From assembly GCF_026745355.1 (NCBI RefSeq), contig NC_079210.1:25074513-25138512 (forward strand): a stretch of 64,000 bases of DNA, in the 5' to 3' direction. Each line of letters begins with the position of its first letter. Position 1 is the first letter of the stretch. Source of the DNA: Beta vulgaris subsp. vulgaris (taxonomy: Eukaryota; Streptophyta; Magnoliopsida; Caryophyllales; Amaranthaceae). Position numbers and translations under genes: made by a program. The notes under the pieces were generated by a model that saw only the letters and a list, made by a program, of their open reading frames with translations, made no database searches and was not told where the DNA came from. Of this stretch, positions 10,056 to 20,079 are shown one piece after another.

Positions 10056-11290
10056 TCATTGAAGTCATTAAAGAATTCCAAGACGACTTCGCCTACACCG
10101 TCGATGAAATGCCTGGAATCGATCCTCAGCTTATGGTCAATCGGCTTAACATTCAAGAAGGATACAAGCCGGTCAAACAAAAACTCAGGCACCAAGGGGC
10201 CGGAAGGAGTGCAGCGGCCTCCGAGGAGGTACAAAAGTTTTTAGCCTCCGGCTTCATTCGAGAATGGCAATACACCGAGTGGTTAGCCAACATGGTCCTA
10301 GTCTGAAAGCAAACCGAAGCCTGGAGGATGTGCGTCGATTTCACATACCTGAACAAGGCCTGCCCAAAGGATGATTTCCCTGTACCAAAGATTGATAGTC
10401 TGGGAGACTCGACAGCCGGCCATGCATTGTTTAGCTTCATGGATGCAAATGCGAGATATCATCAGATCCCGATGGCTGCAGAGGACCAAGTCCATACCGC
10501 TTTCACCACAAGCTCATGGGTTTATTGCTAAAAAGTAATGCCTTTCGGTCTCAAAAGTGTCGGGGCCACCTACCAACGCTTCGTGAACAAAATGTTCGAG
10601 AAACAAATCGGACGGAACGTCGAGGTCTATGTCGACGACATGATCGTCAAGAGCAAGAAAGAGGGAGACCACTTCTCCGGCCTCAGGGAAACACTTTCCA
10701 CTCTTCGCACCTACAACATGAAGTTGAATCCGAAGAAGTGCGTCTTCGGTGTAAAGGGAGGAAAGTGCCTCGGGTTCCTTGTTGACGAAAGAGGGATCGA
10801 AGTCAATCCTGACAAAATTCAGGCCATTATCGAGATGAAAAGCCCTCAAACTGTCAAAGAACTTCAGCGCCTAACCGGCTGCATGGCGGCCTTAGGGCGC
10901 TTCCTCTCTCGATCCGCCGACAAGAGTCTCCATTTCTTCCGAGCTCTAAAACAGTCAACGTTCGAACTGGATACGTCAGCAGAAGAAGCATTCCAACAAC
11001 TTAAGACCCATCTAGCAAGTCCCCAAAGTTAATCTCACCTTTGCCAGGAGAGACGCTCTTCGTCTACCTGGTTGTGTCCGAACACGCCCTTAGCGCGGTC
11101 CTCGTGGCCGAGCGAGAGAAGAACCAGCATGCGGTATACTTCATAAGTCACACCTTCCGAGGCGCAGAGTCCAAATATCCTCCGATCGAGAAGATGATTT
11201 TTGCCCTGGTTCTCGCGACTCGGAAACTCAAGCCTCATTTCCAGGCTCACCCATCAAAGTTCTCACAATTCAACCAATGCGGAAGGTGAT
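10056..11290 (+). pseudogene. Reverse transcriptase and first RNase H of the Tat element, disrupted
   Basis: Reading pieces give MCVDFTYLNKACPKDDFPVP (about 10328-10387), FSFMDANARYHQIPM, MPFGLKSVGATYQRFVNKMF, and the catalytic YVDDMIVKS (YVDD codons 10628-10639), in the order found in Ty3/gypsy RT. The first RNase H follows at about 11035-11270 (YFISHTFRGAESKYPPIEK). Stops occur at about 10304 (V*KQ) and 10531 (YC*KV), and frame breaks near 11030 and 11280. The catalytic residues themselves are intact, so inactivation is through premature stops rather than active-site loss. Confidence 0.9.
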
Positions 11291-11379
11291 CGAAGGGAGG
11301 AATCAGTCGAGCAGGGTGACTGATTGGGCCAACCAAATACTAGATTTCGGTATAGAGTTCGAGCCCCGACATGCTATAA

Positions 11380-11820
11380 AAGCGCAAGCTCTAGCCGACT
11401 TCATCGCAGAATGCACCTCCCGGCCCGAGCCTACCGAAGAAGGATCCTGGAACCTGTTCGTCGATAGGTCGTCATCTGAAGCAGGATGCGGCGCTGGGCT
11501 CCTGATCCTCGATCTGCAGGCCAACAGAACTGAGTATGCAATTAAGTTCGATTTTACCGCCTCAAATAACGAGGCACTACTCCTAGGTATCCAGCTCTGC
11601 AAAATGGTCGGCGCTCGAAAACTCAAGGCTCACTCTGATTCCCAACTAATCGTTGGACAGGTGACGGGGGAGTTCGAGGCGAAGGAAGATAGTATGAAGA
11701 TGTATCTGAGGAAAGTAAAAGAAGAAATTTCTGGCCTATCACTCTTCATCATAACTCACATCCCTCGATCGGAGAACCAACACGCAGACGCCTTGTCAAG
11801 GTTGGCGAGTTCCGCAGAGG
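11380..11820 (+). pseudogene. Second, archaeal-type RNase H domain of the Tat element
   Basis: Inside an open frame beginning at 11277 lies an RVT_3-type RNase H. The four expected acidic residues are visible: D63 in NLFVDRSSSE, E99 in SNNEALLLG, D121 in AHSDSQLIVGQV, and D171 in ENQHADALSRLAS. This second RNase H between the gypsy RNase H and integrase is a known hallmark of the Tat lineage. This segment is open for 294 codons (11277-12161), the longest intact stretch of pol. Confidence 0.88.
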
Positions 11821-11984
11821 ATCTCTCACCTCGACCCATCATGTGGGAAGTTTTGAAAGCACCCAGCATTAACAGGGGGGTAACCACTCTTGACATAAGT
11901 CCAACTTGGATGGACAAGATCATAACATTCATTCGAGATGGTATCCTCCCTGAAGACGAGCTCGAGGCAGAGCGAATCCGGAGG

Positions 11985-13143
11985 TGGGTTCGTTGGTTCG
12001 CTTATCACGAAGGGCAGTTATACAAGAAGTCATTCACTCACCCCCTCCTCCGCTGCCTCACCCCCCCCAAGAAGTGGACTACGTTCTTCGAGAGACGCAC
12101 CGGGGGGCATGCGGGAGCCACCAAGGGTCGCGAACCATTGCAGCTAAAGCTCTTCGAGTAGGGTATTACTGGCCCACCATGAGGGAGGATGCCTCAGCAA
12201 TGGTTCAAAAATGCAAAGAATGCCAAATGCATGCCAACCTTCCTCACTAAGCTGCAAGCACCTTAACTACCATCCAAACCCCCTTGCCATTCGACATATG
12301 GGGCATGAACCTCCTGGGACCCTTCCCTCCAGCGTCAGGACAACAGAGGTTTTTGCTGGTAGCGGTCGATTATTTCACAAAATGGGTCGAGGCACCACCT
12401 CTGGCCTCGATCACTGACAAGCAGGTTCAATAATTCATCTGGCAACACTTGATCACCCGATTTGGGGTCCCTTGAGTTCTTATATCAGACAATGGTCGAC
12501 AATTTAATAGTGGCCCTACTCGCGACTATTGTTCGAAGTTTGGAATTGAAACCAGGTTTTCCGCCGTTGGTCGACCTTAGACTCACGGGCAAGTAGAAGC
12601 GGCCAACAAGGTGGTCTTAAAGGGGCTCAAAATAGTGCTCGAGGGAGCGAAAGGCTCGTGGATTAACGACCCACCCGGAATTCTCTGGTCAACCGGGACA
12701 ACCGTTCGAGAAGTGACGGGCCACTCACCCTTCAACCTGGTGTATGGGAGTGAAGTTGTTCTAGCCGTCGAGTTGGGCATCCCATCACCCTGGATCACGT
12801 TCTACGATCACGACATCAACGATGAAGAAAAGAAGATTAACCTCGATCTCCTCCCCGAGACTCGAGGAACGACCCTCCTTAAGGCTATCTCTTATAAACT
12901 CAAACTCACCCGGTTATTCAATCGCCGAGTCAAGCAGCGACCCTTTTAGGTCGATGACTGGGTACTTCGGAAGTTTGAGTCCACCGGGCGACAACCTAAC
13001 TTAGGTAAGCTACAGCCCAACTGGGAAGGACCGTATCGCGTGACCTCGATAGCCGCCCAGGCACTTACCGCCTCGAAGACCAAGAAGGGCGTCCCCTTCC
13101 TCAACCTTGGAATGCGGACAACCTCCGAAAATTTTATATCTAA
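11985..13143 (+). pseudogene. Integrase of the Tat element, disrupted
   Basis: The HHCC zinc-binding region spans a frameshift near 12080-12150 (HAGATKG, then YYWPTMREDA and CKECQMHA). The catalytic core shows FDIWGMNLLGPFPPASG (first D, about 12290), LISDNGRQF (second D, about 12480) and HGQVEAANK (E, about 12580-12610). The C-terminal part (DWVLRK.. LQPNWEGPYRV) ends near 13140. At least six stops or frame changes are present. The G-rich run TTGGGGGTATA at 13161-13171, just past the stop, resembles a polypurine tract but is not followed by an LTR. Confidence 0.88.
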
Positions 13144-13545
13144 GGGTTTGTCCCTCGAGCTTGGGGGTATACTACATAAGCACTTTTGTAAACATTTTGT
13201 AAGGCACTAGCGACCTTAAAGCATGTCGATTTTTGTAAACATCGCAAGAGTCACTTGCCTTTGTCTTTTGGACATTATTTATAACAACAGTTGCCTTTGT
13301 AAATTACTTGTTATATAAAGAGCTTCGAGCTCACTCGGCTAACATACAACAAATATAAAGTAAAAAGGGCCTCGAGATTCCTCGGCCAGCATTAATTCCA
13401 GTTCAAAATATAAAGGCATATAAGCTCGAAGGAACAAACTGATGAACAACAAATAATCGAGTTTTATTCCATTAATCATAGTACAAGCTATCGAAGTCGC
13501 TACAATACAAGTTCAAGAAAAAACTCAGATCAAACAAGAAAGCCT
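13144..13545. other. Spacer between pol and the antisense genes
   Basis: Contains the internal polypurine-like TTGGGGGTATA (13161-13171) and AT-richer sequence that probably includes the 3' UTR or terminator of the antisense gene ending at about 13650. No gene seen. Confidence 0.5.
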
Positions 13546-13649
13546 AAGGGTCCAATATTAACCCTCGTAGGAGACATAAGAAAAGCCTGGGGAGAGGATA
13601 GAGAAAAAGGAGGGGAGTGAAGAAAAGGAGAAGAGCCAAGGTTCACCCC

Positions 13650-14771
13650 TAGAAATTGGCGAGGGAAGGAACTTGGTCCTCAGTCTGGGCTGCCCCAGCA
13701 GCTCCCTCCTCCTGGGAAGGTGCCTTGACACCTTCCTTGACTTCGACCCAGGAGAGACCGGGGGCAAACCTCTCGAGGACCAACCGCACCTTGCGGAGAG
13801 CCTCGGTCTGTCGTATCACAGAGGCCTGCAGGGAGACGTCCTCGAGGAAGGTCCTCCCCTCATTGAAGTCCTTCCAGTCCTTGACCACGGCCTCCCGACA
13901 CTCCCGGGCCTTGGCAATGGCTTCCTCAGCATTCTTTCGAGCCCTCTCGGCTCGCTGGTCAGCCTTCTTGCAGTCCTTGGCAGTCGTCCTATGCCTTTTG
14001 CTGGCAGACTCCTTTGTGAAATGGCGACCTCGACAGCCTGCTCGAGCTCCCCCTTCTTCTCCTCGAAGGCCTTATGGGACTTGGCCATGGCCTCCTGGGT
14101 CTCCGAGAGTCGCATCTCGGCCAGGCGCAATCGATTGACGAGAGTGTTCCTCTCATCCCAAGACATCTCCCCCGAGACAGCCCCAACGCCTATCCCTGGC
14201 TGAGACCTTCGAGTCAGGGCCAACACCCTGATCGACAACTGATAAAAGAAAGACGTGTTAGTAAGCATTAAAAGCTAAAACATTCGAAGTAACATAAAGC
14301 AAGATCACCATACCTCAGTCATGGTCGCCTTAACGGCCTCGACCTCTTGCCCGTCGGGCGTCAGACACGCCCTCCCATCCAGCTCTGTCATGAGATGCTT
14401 CGAGGCCCTGTCGAACCTCGCAGCCATTTCAGCCCTCGAGAGGGGCGAGAAGGGTAGCCTGGCAGTCTCCTCAGGCCAAGCTGTCTCCTTCGAGGCCGTC
14501 GTAGCTACGGCGGCACTCGAAGTAGCAGCGGCCGGGGGTCCTCGACTTTAATCGACGCCAAGGTATCGGCCTTAACGTCCTTTGGCTCGGGTTTTGGAGC
14601 CAAGAGAGAAGGAGGCTGCTTCCTTTCCTCGACGGAGGGATCAACCTCGAGTTTCACCAAGGAGGCCTCCGTGACTGCACTCGAGGCCGAGGACAAACTG
14701 GACCCGGCCTTGGCCAGCTTGCGACGTTTGGCCGCTCGAAGGGCCTCGGCAGTGATCAAAGGTTGAGACAT
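13650..14771 (-). pseudogene. Antisense gene B of the Tat element (coiled-coil, NLS-like)
   Basis: Starts at ATG 14771 with MSQPLITAEALRAAKRRKLA, a basic stretch that looks like a nuclear localisation signal, followed by a Ser/Ala/Pro-rich region. A candidate intron lies at 14313-14239 (minus-strand GT at 14313-14312, AG at 14240-14239, pyrimidine tract TTCTTTTATCAG). The next exon encodes an alpha-helical, Glu/Lys/Arg-rich region (RLRLAEMRLSETQEAMAKSH and on) and ends at a stop near 13650 (PSLANF). Frame changes near 14515 and 13880-13990 break it. A TATA-like CTATAAGTAC lies about 95 bp upstream. The antisense location after integrase matches extra ORFs described in Tat elements; molecular function is unknown. 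Confidence 0.6.
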
Positions 14772-14864
14772 TGTTGGTCGAGGTTAAGAATGAGGTGGAA
14801 AATCAAGTTTGAAGAGAGAGAAAAAAAGAGGATGAAGTTGTGAAATCAGCAGGACTAATTGTCC

Positions 14865-14874
14865 GTACTTATAG
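14865..14874 (-). promoter_or_regulatory. TATA-like box of antisense gene B
   Basis: CTATAAGTAC on the minus strand, about 95 bp upstream of ATG 14771, the usual distance for a short 5' UTR. Seen directly; promoter function is inferred. Confidence 0.5.
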
Positions 14875-14879
14875 CAGGA

Positions 14880-15245
14880 CAAATCATAATTTCCCAAAAA
14901 GGGCATTAATTACTTGACCCCTAGTGGGCTCCCACGTGTCAAGGCCCAGGAGAAGGCCTCACGCGCCCCACGCTCGCATAGGTCATTGGTCTCCTGGTCC
15001 AAGCATGAAAGCCTTAAGTCTCGACATGCATAAGACATCGAATGACTAAACAAAAGAAAGCGAGGCATGAAGAGATAGGCAAAAATGAATCTTCATTTTC
15101 ATTAAGGGAAATGTTACATCCTAAAAGCCACTCAGGGCCTAGCTAACAATGAATCTTAATTTTCATCAAAAGAAAGCATTACACCCTAAGGGCCACGTAG
15201 GGCCCAGCTAAGTACAGTCAGGACAAAAGGCAAAAAGCTGTGAAA
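14880..15245. other. Spacer between antisense genes B and A
   Basis: No coding sequence seen. A 35-bp phrase is loosely repeated (AATGAATCTTCATTTTCATT at about 15082 and AATGAATCTTAATTTTCATC at about 15148, each followed by CATTACA.. CTAA.. GCC), indicating a local duplication. It probably contains the promoter of B and the 3' end of A. Confidence 0.5.
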
Positions 15246-15249
15246 TACA

Positions 15250-17762
15250 AAAGCTAAGGAGAGCTACTCGAGGTATCGTTGTCCGAGGTCTCAGACACAA
15301 CCTCCTCATCGTCACTCTAGGAGGAAGAGCTGTCACTCGAGTCTTCTTGGCCTCCCGAGTTCTCCTCATGCACCTCCTCTCCTTGAGCGACGGGCGTCCT
15401 GACGGCCAAGGGGTCTTCGATCTGTTGGGCTTCCCCCCCCCCCAAGAAGATCCCCTATGTCGATGGCATCATCCACCTGGAGCTCGGGGTCGTAGTCGTT
15501 GCCCTCGTGAAAGGTGGCATCAACAGCCGCATTATATTCTGCCTCGACTGCCTGCCAGTCGGCCTGGGGATATACCTTCTTGAAGGCCTCTTGAAGCCTC
15601 GCCACGACCTCTCGAGCAGCCACCTCCGACGCCTCTAGGCCTATGTTTGCCGCAAACTCTAGACCTGCGTTCGAGGTCTTCCATTCCTCGATAATGAGGT
15701 CCCGATTGCGCAAGACGCTGTCCCGTTGGCTCGTCGAGTCCTGGACCTTTTGCTCCAGAGCAGCCTTCTCCTTGGCCCAGAGCTTCTTCTCCTCCTCGAA
15801 GCCTTTGATCAGCCTCTCGATCTCCTCGCCCCGCTCGACGGCCAGGTATGTTTGCTCCTTCAGCCCCTCTCGCAGCTTTCGAAAGCCGGCGGTATGGTGA
15901 TGGCTCATTACCGCCATACGAATCAAGTGCTGAAAGATAGAAAAATGTTAGTACTGGATCACAATATATAACGAGCAAATCAAGAGTAACTAACTTATAT
16001 TGATCCAAGAAGACTGAAGCTTCTCAACCTCTTGTTCCTCGGAAAGCCCCCGAATCACCTTAATGTCCGGCTTCGAGATGAACCGCTTAACCACCGAATA
16101 AAAAAGGGCGGCCTTCTCGATGGTGGTTTTCTGTGTAAAGTCCCGGGCATCAGTCTCGGGTTCCGAGGTCTTCCTTTTCTTTGGGACAGGAGAGTCCTCC
16201 CCTCGAGTTGGAGATACGTCCCCCGTCTATGTTACTTCGATGGATTTCCCCTTGGATTTTGGGGCGTCCCATTTTTACTGAGGGATGTCCTCTATGGCCA
16301 TATCCCTCCTATCGTCCGTCCCTCGAGGGGTGACGATAGCAGATTTAGTTGGAGGACGAACCTTCGGCCTCTTCGAGGGATCCTGAGAGAGGGAGGAGTT
16401 AGAAGCAATTTAAAGGGTAAAACACAATCACTAAAAGAAGGATGTTACCTTTGGGGATCGAGGAACCTTGGTGTCGCCCTTGGACACCTTCATTTTGAGT
16501 TGCTCCTGAACCCTCTGATTGGCGGTCAGTCGCTTCTGCATCTCGTCACTCAGTTCGTGACGGACTATGACTGCAAGACAACACAAAAACAGTTAGAATC
16601 ATTTTAAAGAGTAAAGGATGGTGGTCGAGTGCCTTAAGCATAAAAAGTCCCTACCCTGGGGATAGGCTGGGCTCAACCCCATCGCTGACAAGAAGTGCTC
16701 ATTGCTCAGGTCATCCGCAACAGGATTCCAGTGCTGAGGAACTTGCTCCTGGTCACCCCTCTTGATTACAGTGACGCACTGGCAGTATATGGCCACCCTA
16801 GCCTCGTCCTCAGACATTCGAGGAACGGATCTGTTCAGCCACAAGTTAGGGCCCTCGAGTAGAGGGACCACTGGGAAATCCCACTGTTCAGCTCGATACA
16901 CGTACATAAATTCCGTACGAAAGAACTGCTGATTCGAAGACATAGCGCAAACAATCTTGTAGGGGTGGCGAACTTGGAAGCTCCACCAGCCTTCTCCGTT
17001 CGAGATGGCGGACATGATGACAAGCTTCACCATATTCCTCCAAAGGACTAAAGAGGGCTGGACGCCCATCATCTTACAAATGGCCAAAAACCCCACCATC
17101 GAGCCCACACTATTGGGCATAAGCTGGCATAGGGTCAGGCCATAGGAGAAGAGCACCTCGACTATGAAAGGGTCCAACGAAACCTCAGCCCTAGCTCGAG
17201 ATGCGCCTTGTACAGCGCAATGCAACCCGTCGGTGGAGTACAGACCATCTCTGTGGGTTCTGGTATGTAAAGGGCATAGGGGTGTTTAATAAAGAAGGAA
17301 CTCTCGAGGAACCGAAGATTCTCTGATAAGAAGTCCATAAACGGCCCTCGAAGATGAAAATGGGCTATCCCCCGAGGTAGATCCACCGCCTCTTCATCTC
17401 TGCCGCTCGTACTCGCGATAAGAGAGATACCCTCACTGCTCCCCTCCATCACTTGAACGACCTAGCTATCGAGAAGATCATCTAAGTAACTCCTAACGGC
17501 CCGAGGTTGAGCAATGGTGTAGAATAGGGGGGTTATTTAACTCCTCCTCCCAGTCGGAAACAATGGACGCACCGTCACTCGAGTACGGTAGAGCGTCGAA
17601 GACCTGAGTGGGATCCGGACACTCGAAGGTCGCGGACACCACGGGAAACCCTCCTATCAAAATTCCGTCGAACAAGGGTTCTAACAAGGGAGGTGGGGTC
17701 CCCGAGCTAGATGAGGTGCCCCAAGTATCCTTCAATAGGGGGCTCCATTCAGAGTGGTCCAT
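15250..17762 (-). pseudogene. Antisense gene A of the Tat element (PF04195-like plus coiled coil)
   Basis: Reads right to left. First piece from ATG 17762 (MDHSEWSPLLKDTWG, acidic), then from ATG 17452, then 17225-16655 after a frame change. The part with LFSYGLTLCQLMPNSVGSM, GFLAICKMMGVQPSL and WWSFQVRHP resembles the plant 'putative gypsy type transposon' domain (PF04195). Three short candidate introns with GT..AG ends follow: 16654-16571, 16448-16383 and 15994-15930. The last exon (15929-15366 and beyond) is open for over 180 codons of charged coiled coil (LIKGFEEEKKLWAKEKAALE). A TATA box lies about 190 bp upstream. A stop near 16278 and the frame change near 17200 disrupt the gene. Function is unknown; the domain recurs in antisense ORFs of Tat elements. 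Confidence 0.68.
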
Positions 17763-17947
17763 TAGAAAGTTAAAGAAAGAAGCAAAGGAAGAAAGATCGT
17801 ACCTTAGTTAAAGAAGTGCTCTCGAGATCCGTCCCCGACTCGAAGCAAAGCAACCAACCTTCAAGGCTCTCGAGATCGTACAAAGAAGAATGCAAAGTCT
17901 CAAGAGGATCAGAGCATGTAATGAGACAAAATAAAGTACTTGCCTTT

Positions 17948-17958
17948 GTTTATATAGA
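17948..17958 (-). promoter_or_regulatory. TATA box of antisense gene A
   Basis: TCTATATAAAC on the minus strand, a near-perfect plant TATA box, about 190 bp upstream of ATG 17762 and pointing away from the 3' LTR. Seen directly; use as a promoter is inferred. Confidence 0.55.
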
Positions 17959-18294
17959 CTGCCTGAAAAGGACGATTAATATCCCGACGGGCTTTGAAAC
18001 CCCTCAAAGTACCTAGAATTGGGCCTCTTAAAAGGCCCAATGGCACCAGCTTCCTGGACAAATCTCTGCTAGCTCCCCTAGAGCTTGACTGGAATCCAGC
18101 TGAATCCAGTGTTGGAGTACAACTGCTCCACCTTGAGAACCTCTCCTTGCCGGAGCCCTAACTCCCCGGGCGACTCACGCTCAGACGGAGGCCCAAGACC
18201 TACAGTTAGGCACTCCACCCAGATCGAGTGGGGGATATCTCGGCCATCGACGACGCCGAGATCGGCACCCGTCAAGAGCTACGGTGTCATACCC

Positions 18295-19049
18295 CTCGAG
18301 TCGTTCAGGACCCATTGGCTCCTAGGCGACATCGAACAAGATCCCTCCACCTGCCTCGAGTTACCTGGGGTTCATTGGCCCCTAGGTAACCTCGAGCGAG
18401 GTCTCCTCACTTCCTCGAGTTACCTGGGGCTCATTGACCCCTGGATACCTCGAGCGAGGTCTCCTCACTTCCTCGAGTTACCTGGGGCTCATTGGCCCCT
18501 GGGTACCTCGAGTGAGGTCTCATCGCTTCCTCGAGTTATCTGGGGCTCATTGACCCCTGGGTACCTCGAGCGAGATCTCCTCACTTCCTCGAGTTACATA
18601 GGGCTCATTGGCCCCTGGGTAACCTCGAGCGAGGTCTCCTGAATCTCTTAAGTTACTTGGGGCTCACTGGCCCCTGGGTAACCTCGAGCGAGGTCTCCTG
18701 AGTCCCTCGAGTTACCTGGGGCTCACTGGCCCCTGGGTAACCTCAAGCGAGGTCTCCTGAATCCCTCGAGTTACCTGGGGCCATTGGCCAATGGGTAACT
18801 CAGTGAGGCCTCCTCAGTCCCTCGAGTTACCAGGGGCCATTGGCCAATGGGTACCTGAGTGAGGTCTCCTCACTCCCTCGAGTTACCTGGGGCACATTGG
18901 CCCCTGGATACCTCGAGTGAGGTCTCCTCACTTCCTCGAGTTATGGGGCTCATTGGCCGCTGGGTAACCTCGAACGAGGTCTCCTCAATCCCTCGAGTTA
19001 CCTGGAGCTCATTGGCCCCTGGGTAACCTTAAACCAGGTCTTTCCACCC
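18295..19049. repeat. Tandem array, 13 copies of a 56-60-bp unit
   Basis: Each unit starts CTCGAGTTACCTGGGGC and continues CATTGGCCCCTGGGTA, then ACCTCGAGCGAGGT, then CTCCTCACTTC. Counting CTCGAGTTA-type starts gives 13 units; units 8-9 from the left (about 18770-18880) share a variant (CCATTGGCCAATGGGTA). Two dyads per unit, GGGGC..GCCCC and ACCTCG..CGAGGT, could form hairpins. The array lies between the antisense genes and the 3' LTR, the position where Tat elements often carry arrays that seed satellite DNA. Confidence 0.92.
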
Positions 19050-19142
19050 TCTCTAGATAGACAGAGAGCCTAGCCATGGAGGGTGTTCTGGTAATTTCCG
19101 TAAAACACATGGAATCAGCAATGGCCCCCCCACATGTTTCGC

Positions 19143-19148
19143 GTGGGG
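19143..19148 (+). promoter_or_regulatory. Possible polypurine tract remnant
   Basis: GTGGGG followed by CTAA immediately before the 3' LTR. It is short and weak compared with usual gypsy polypurine tracts. Confidence 0.35.
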
Positions 19149-19152
19149 CTAA

Positions 19153-19521
19153 TGTTTGGGCCCAATAATGCTAGTGGGATACTACATGTTCCAAAGCTGC
19201 TTGCCAGCGTGTCAATCTTCCAGTGGGACCCACCTATCTTAATCCTGTGCCAGCATGGCAGGGACATTCTTCATACATTTCAACGCCTATAAATAGGGGG
19301 CAGATCCTCATTTATTGAGGTAATAACTTCTAGACAAACTACTTCACAGATCCCAATTAATACGCATCAACTGACTTGATCGTCGGAGGGGCGAACCCGA
19401 ATCCACCCCGAGGTAGTCTAATTCTCGTCCTGTGCAGGTCTCCCGGCAATCTTTGAGCATCCGACCCTCATTAATCCTAATCTCGATCCATCCCGCATAA
19501 TACAAGTTTTTACCCGAAACA
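19153..19521 (+). repeat. 3' LTR of the Tat element
   Basis: 369 bp, collinear with the 5' LTR with about 20 substitutions and a few small indels (including a 4-base difference near 19415). TATA box at 19288-19295. Followed directly by the target duplication CCTTT (19522-19526). Confidence 0.92.
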
Positions 19522-19526
19522 CCTTT

Positions 19527-20079
19527 ATTGATTTTATGTTCAAATCTTGGCGAGTGTAGTTTTAAGTAGGGTTCCCCTCATTTTCCCCCTTACTCCCAAT
19601 TACCTAAACCATAAACTAAACGCGATCCTTCTTCTACCTTTACAAAAAGATACACATCACGAAAAACACAACATATAAAAAATATAATCTAAGTTAATAG
19701 TGAGCCTTAAGCCGTCTTCTCGGGACCAACGAGGCTAAGAGCACTAAGCTGTTGAATTATCTTAGGCTCATTCTTTCAGTTATTAGTACTCCCTCCTATT
19801 CTTTGCAATCTACATATTTTTCTTTATGATTTTTTTTTTCTTAACACACAATTATTTTTTCTATTATTGATAATATATTTCATCTATTCTTTTTTTCACT
19901 CATATATCTTATTCTCATATTTTATACTTTTTTTTTTTGAAGGGATCATATTTTGTAATCTGTCTTTGGTTCTCTAGAGTGAAGTGAAAAATAAACCACT
20001 AGTGGATTAAAATAGAGATGCGGCATTTTTGAAGCGTTAGGGTACATTACACACAATTCGGGTTCCAGCACATCAGAAA
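19527..20079. other. Intergenic, upstream of the hnRNP gene
   Basis: No gene seen. ACTCCCTCCTATTCTTTGCA at about 19788 resembles a Stowaway terminus, but no matching inverted end was found, so it may be a truncated copy. The last ~100 bp should contain the promoter of the downstream gene, though no clear TATA box was identified. Confidence 0.5.

Larger units (their letters stand above)
7103..19521 (+). mobile_element. Complete but decayed Ty3/gypsy LTR retrotransposon, Tat lineage
   Basis: The element is bounded by two LTRs that begin TGTTTGGGCCC and end CCCGAAACA, and flanked by an exact 5-bp duplication CCTTT (7098-7102 and 19522-19526). Gene order gag, protease, reverse transcriptase, RNase H, second RNase H, integrase is Ty3/gypsy. 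The extra RNase H, the long region between integrase and 3' LTR with antisense genes, and the tandem array there are traits of the plant Tat lineage (Retand/Ogre-like relatives). Every sense coding region has stops or frameshifts, so it is not autonomous. The LTRs differ at about 20 sites by eye, implying an insertion that is not recent. It is strikingly rich in TCGA/CTCGAG compared with its flanks. Confidence 0.92.

Noticed and set aside
13656..14203. Plus-strand frames of 160 and 176 codons in the Tat element
   Set aside because: They are complements of antisense gene B; the minus-strand reading has the start, TATA box and intron signals.
18085..18642. 185-codon plus-strand frame
   Set aside because: Its second half is the translated tandem array and the first half has no motif.
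18295..19049. Regular repeats that might be read as a CRISPR array
   Set aside because: The units are contiguous with no unique spacers, lie in a plant retrotransposon, and vary gradually as a tandem array does.
19788..19990. Stowaway MITE suggested by ACTCCCTCCTATTC
   Set aside because: No inverted right end or TA partner was found; at most a truncated copy.
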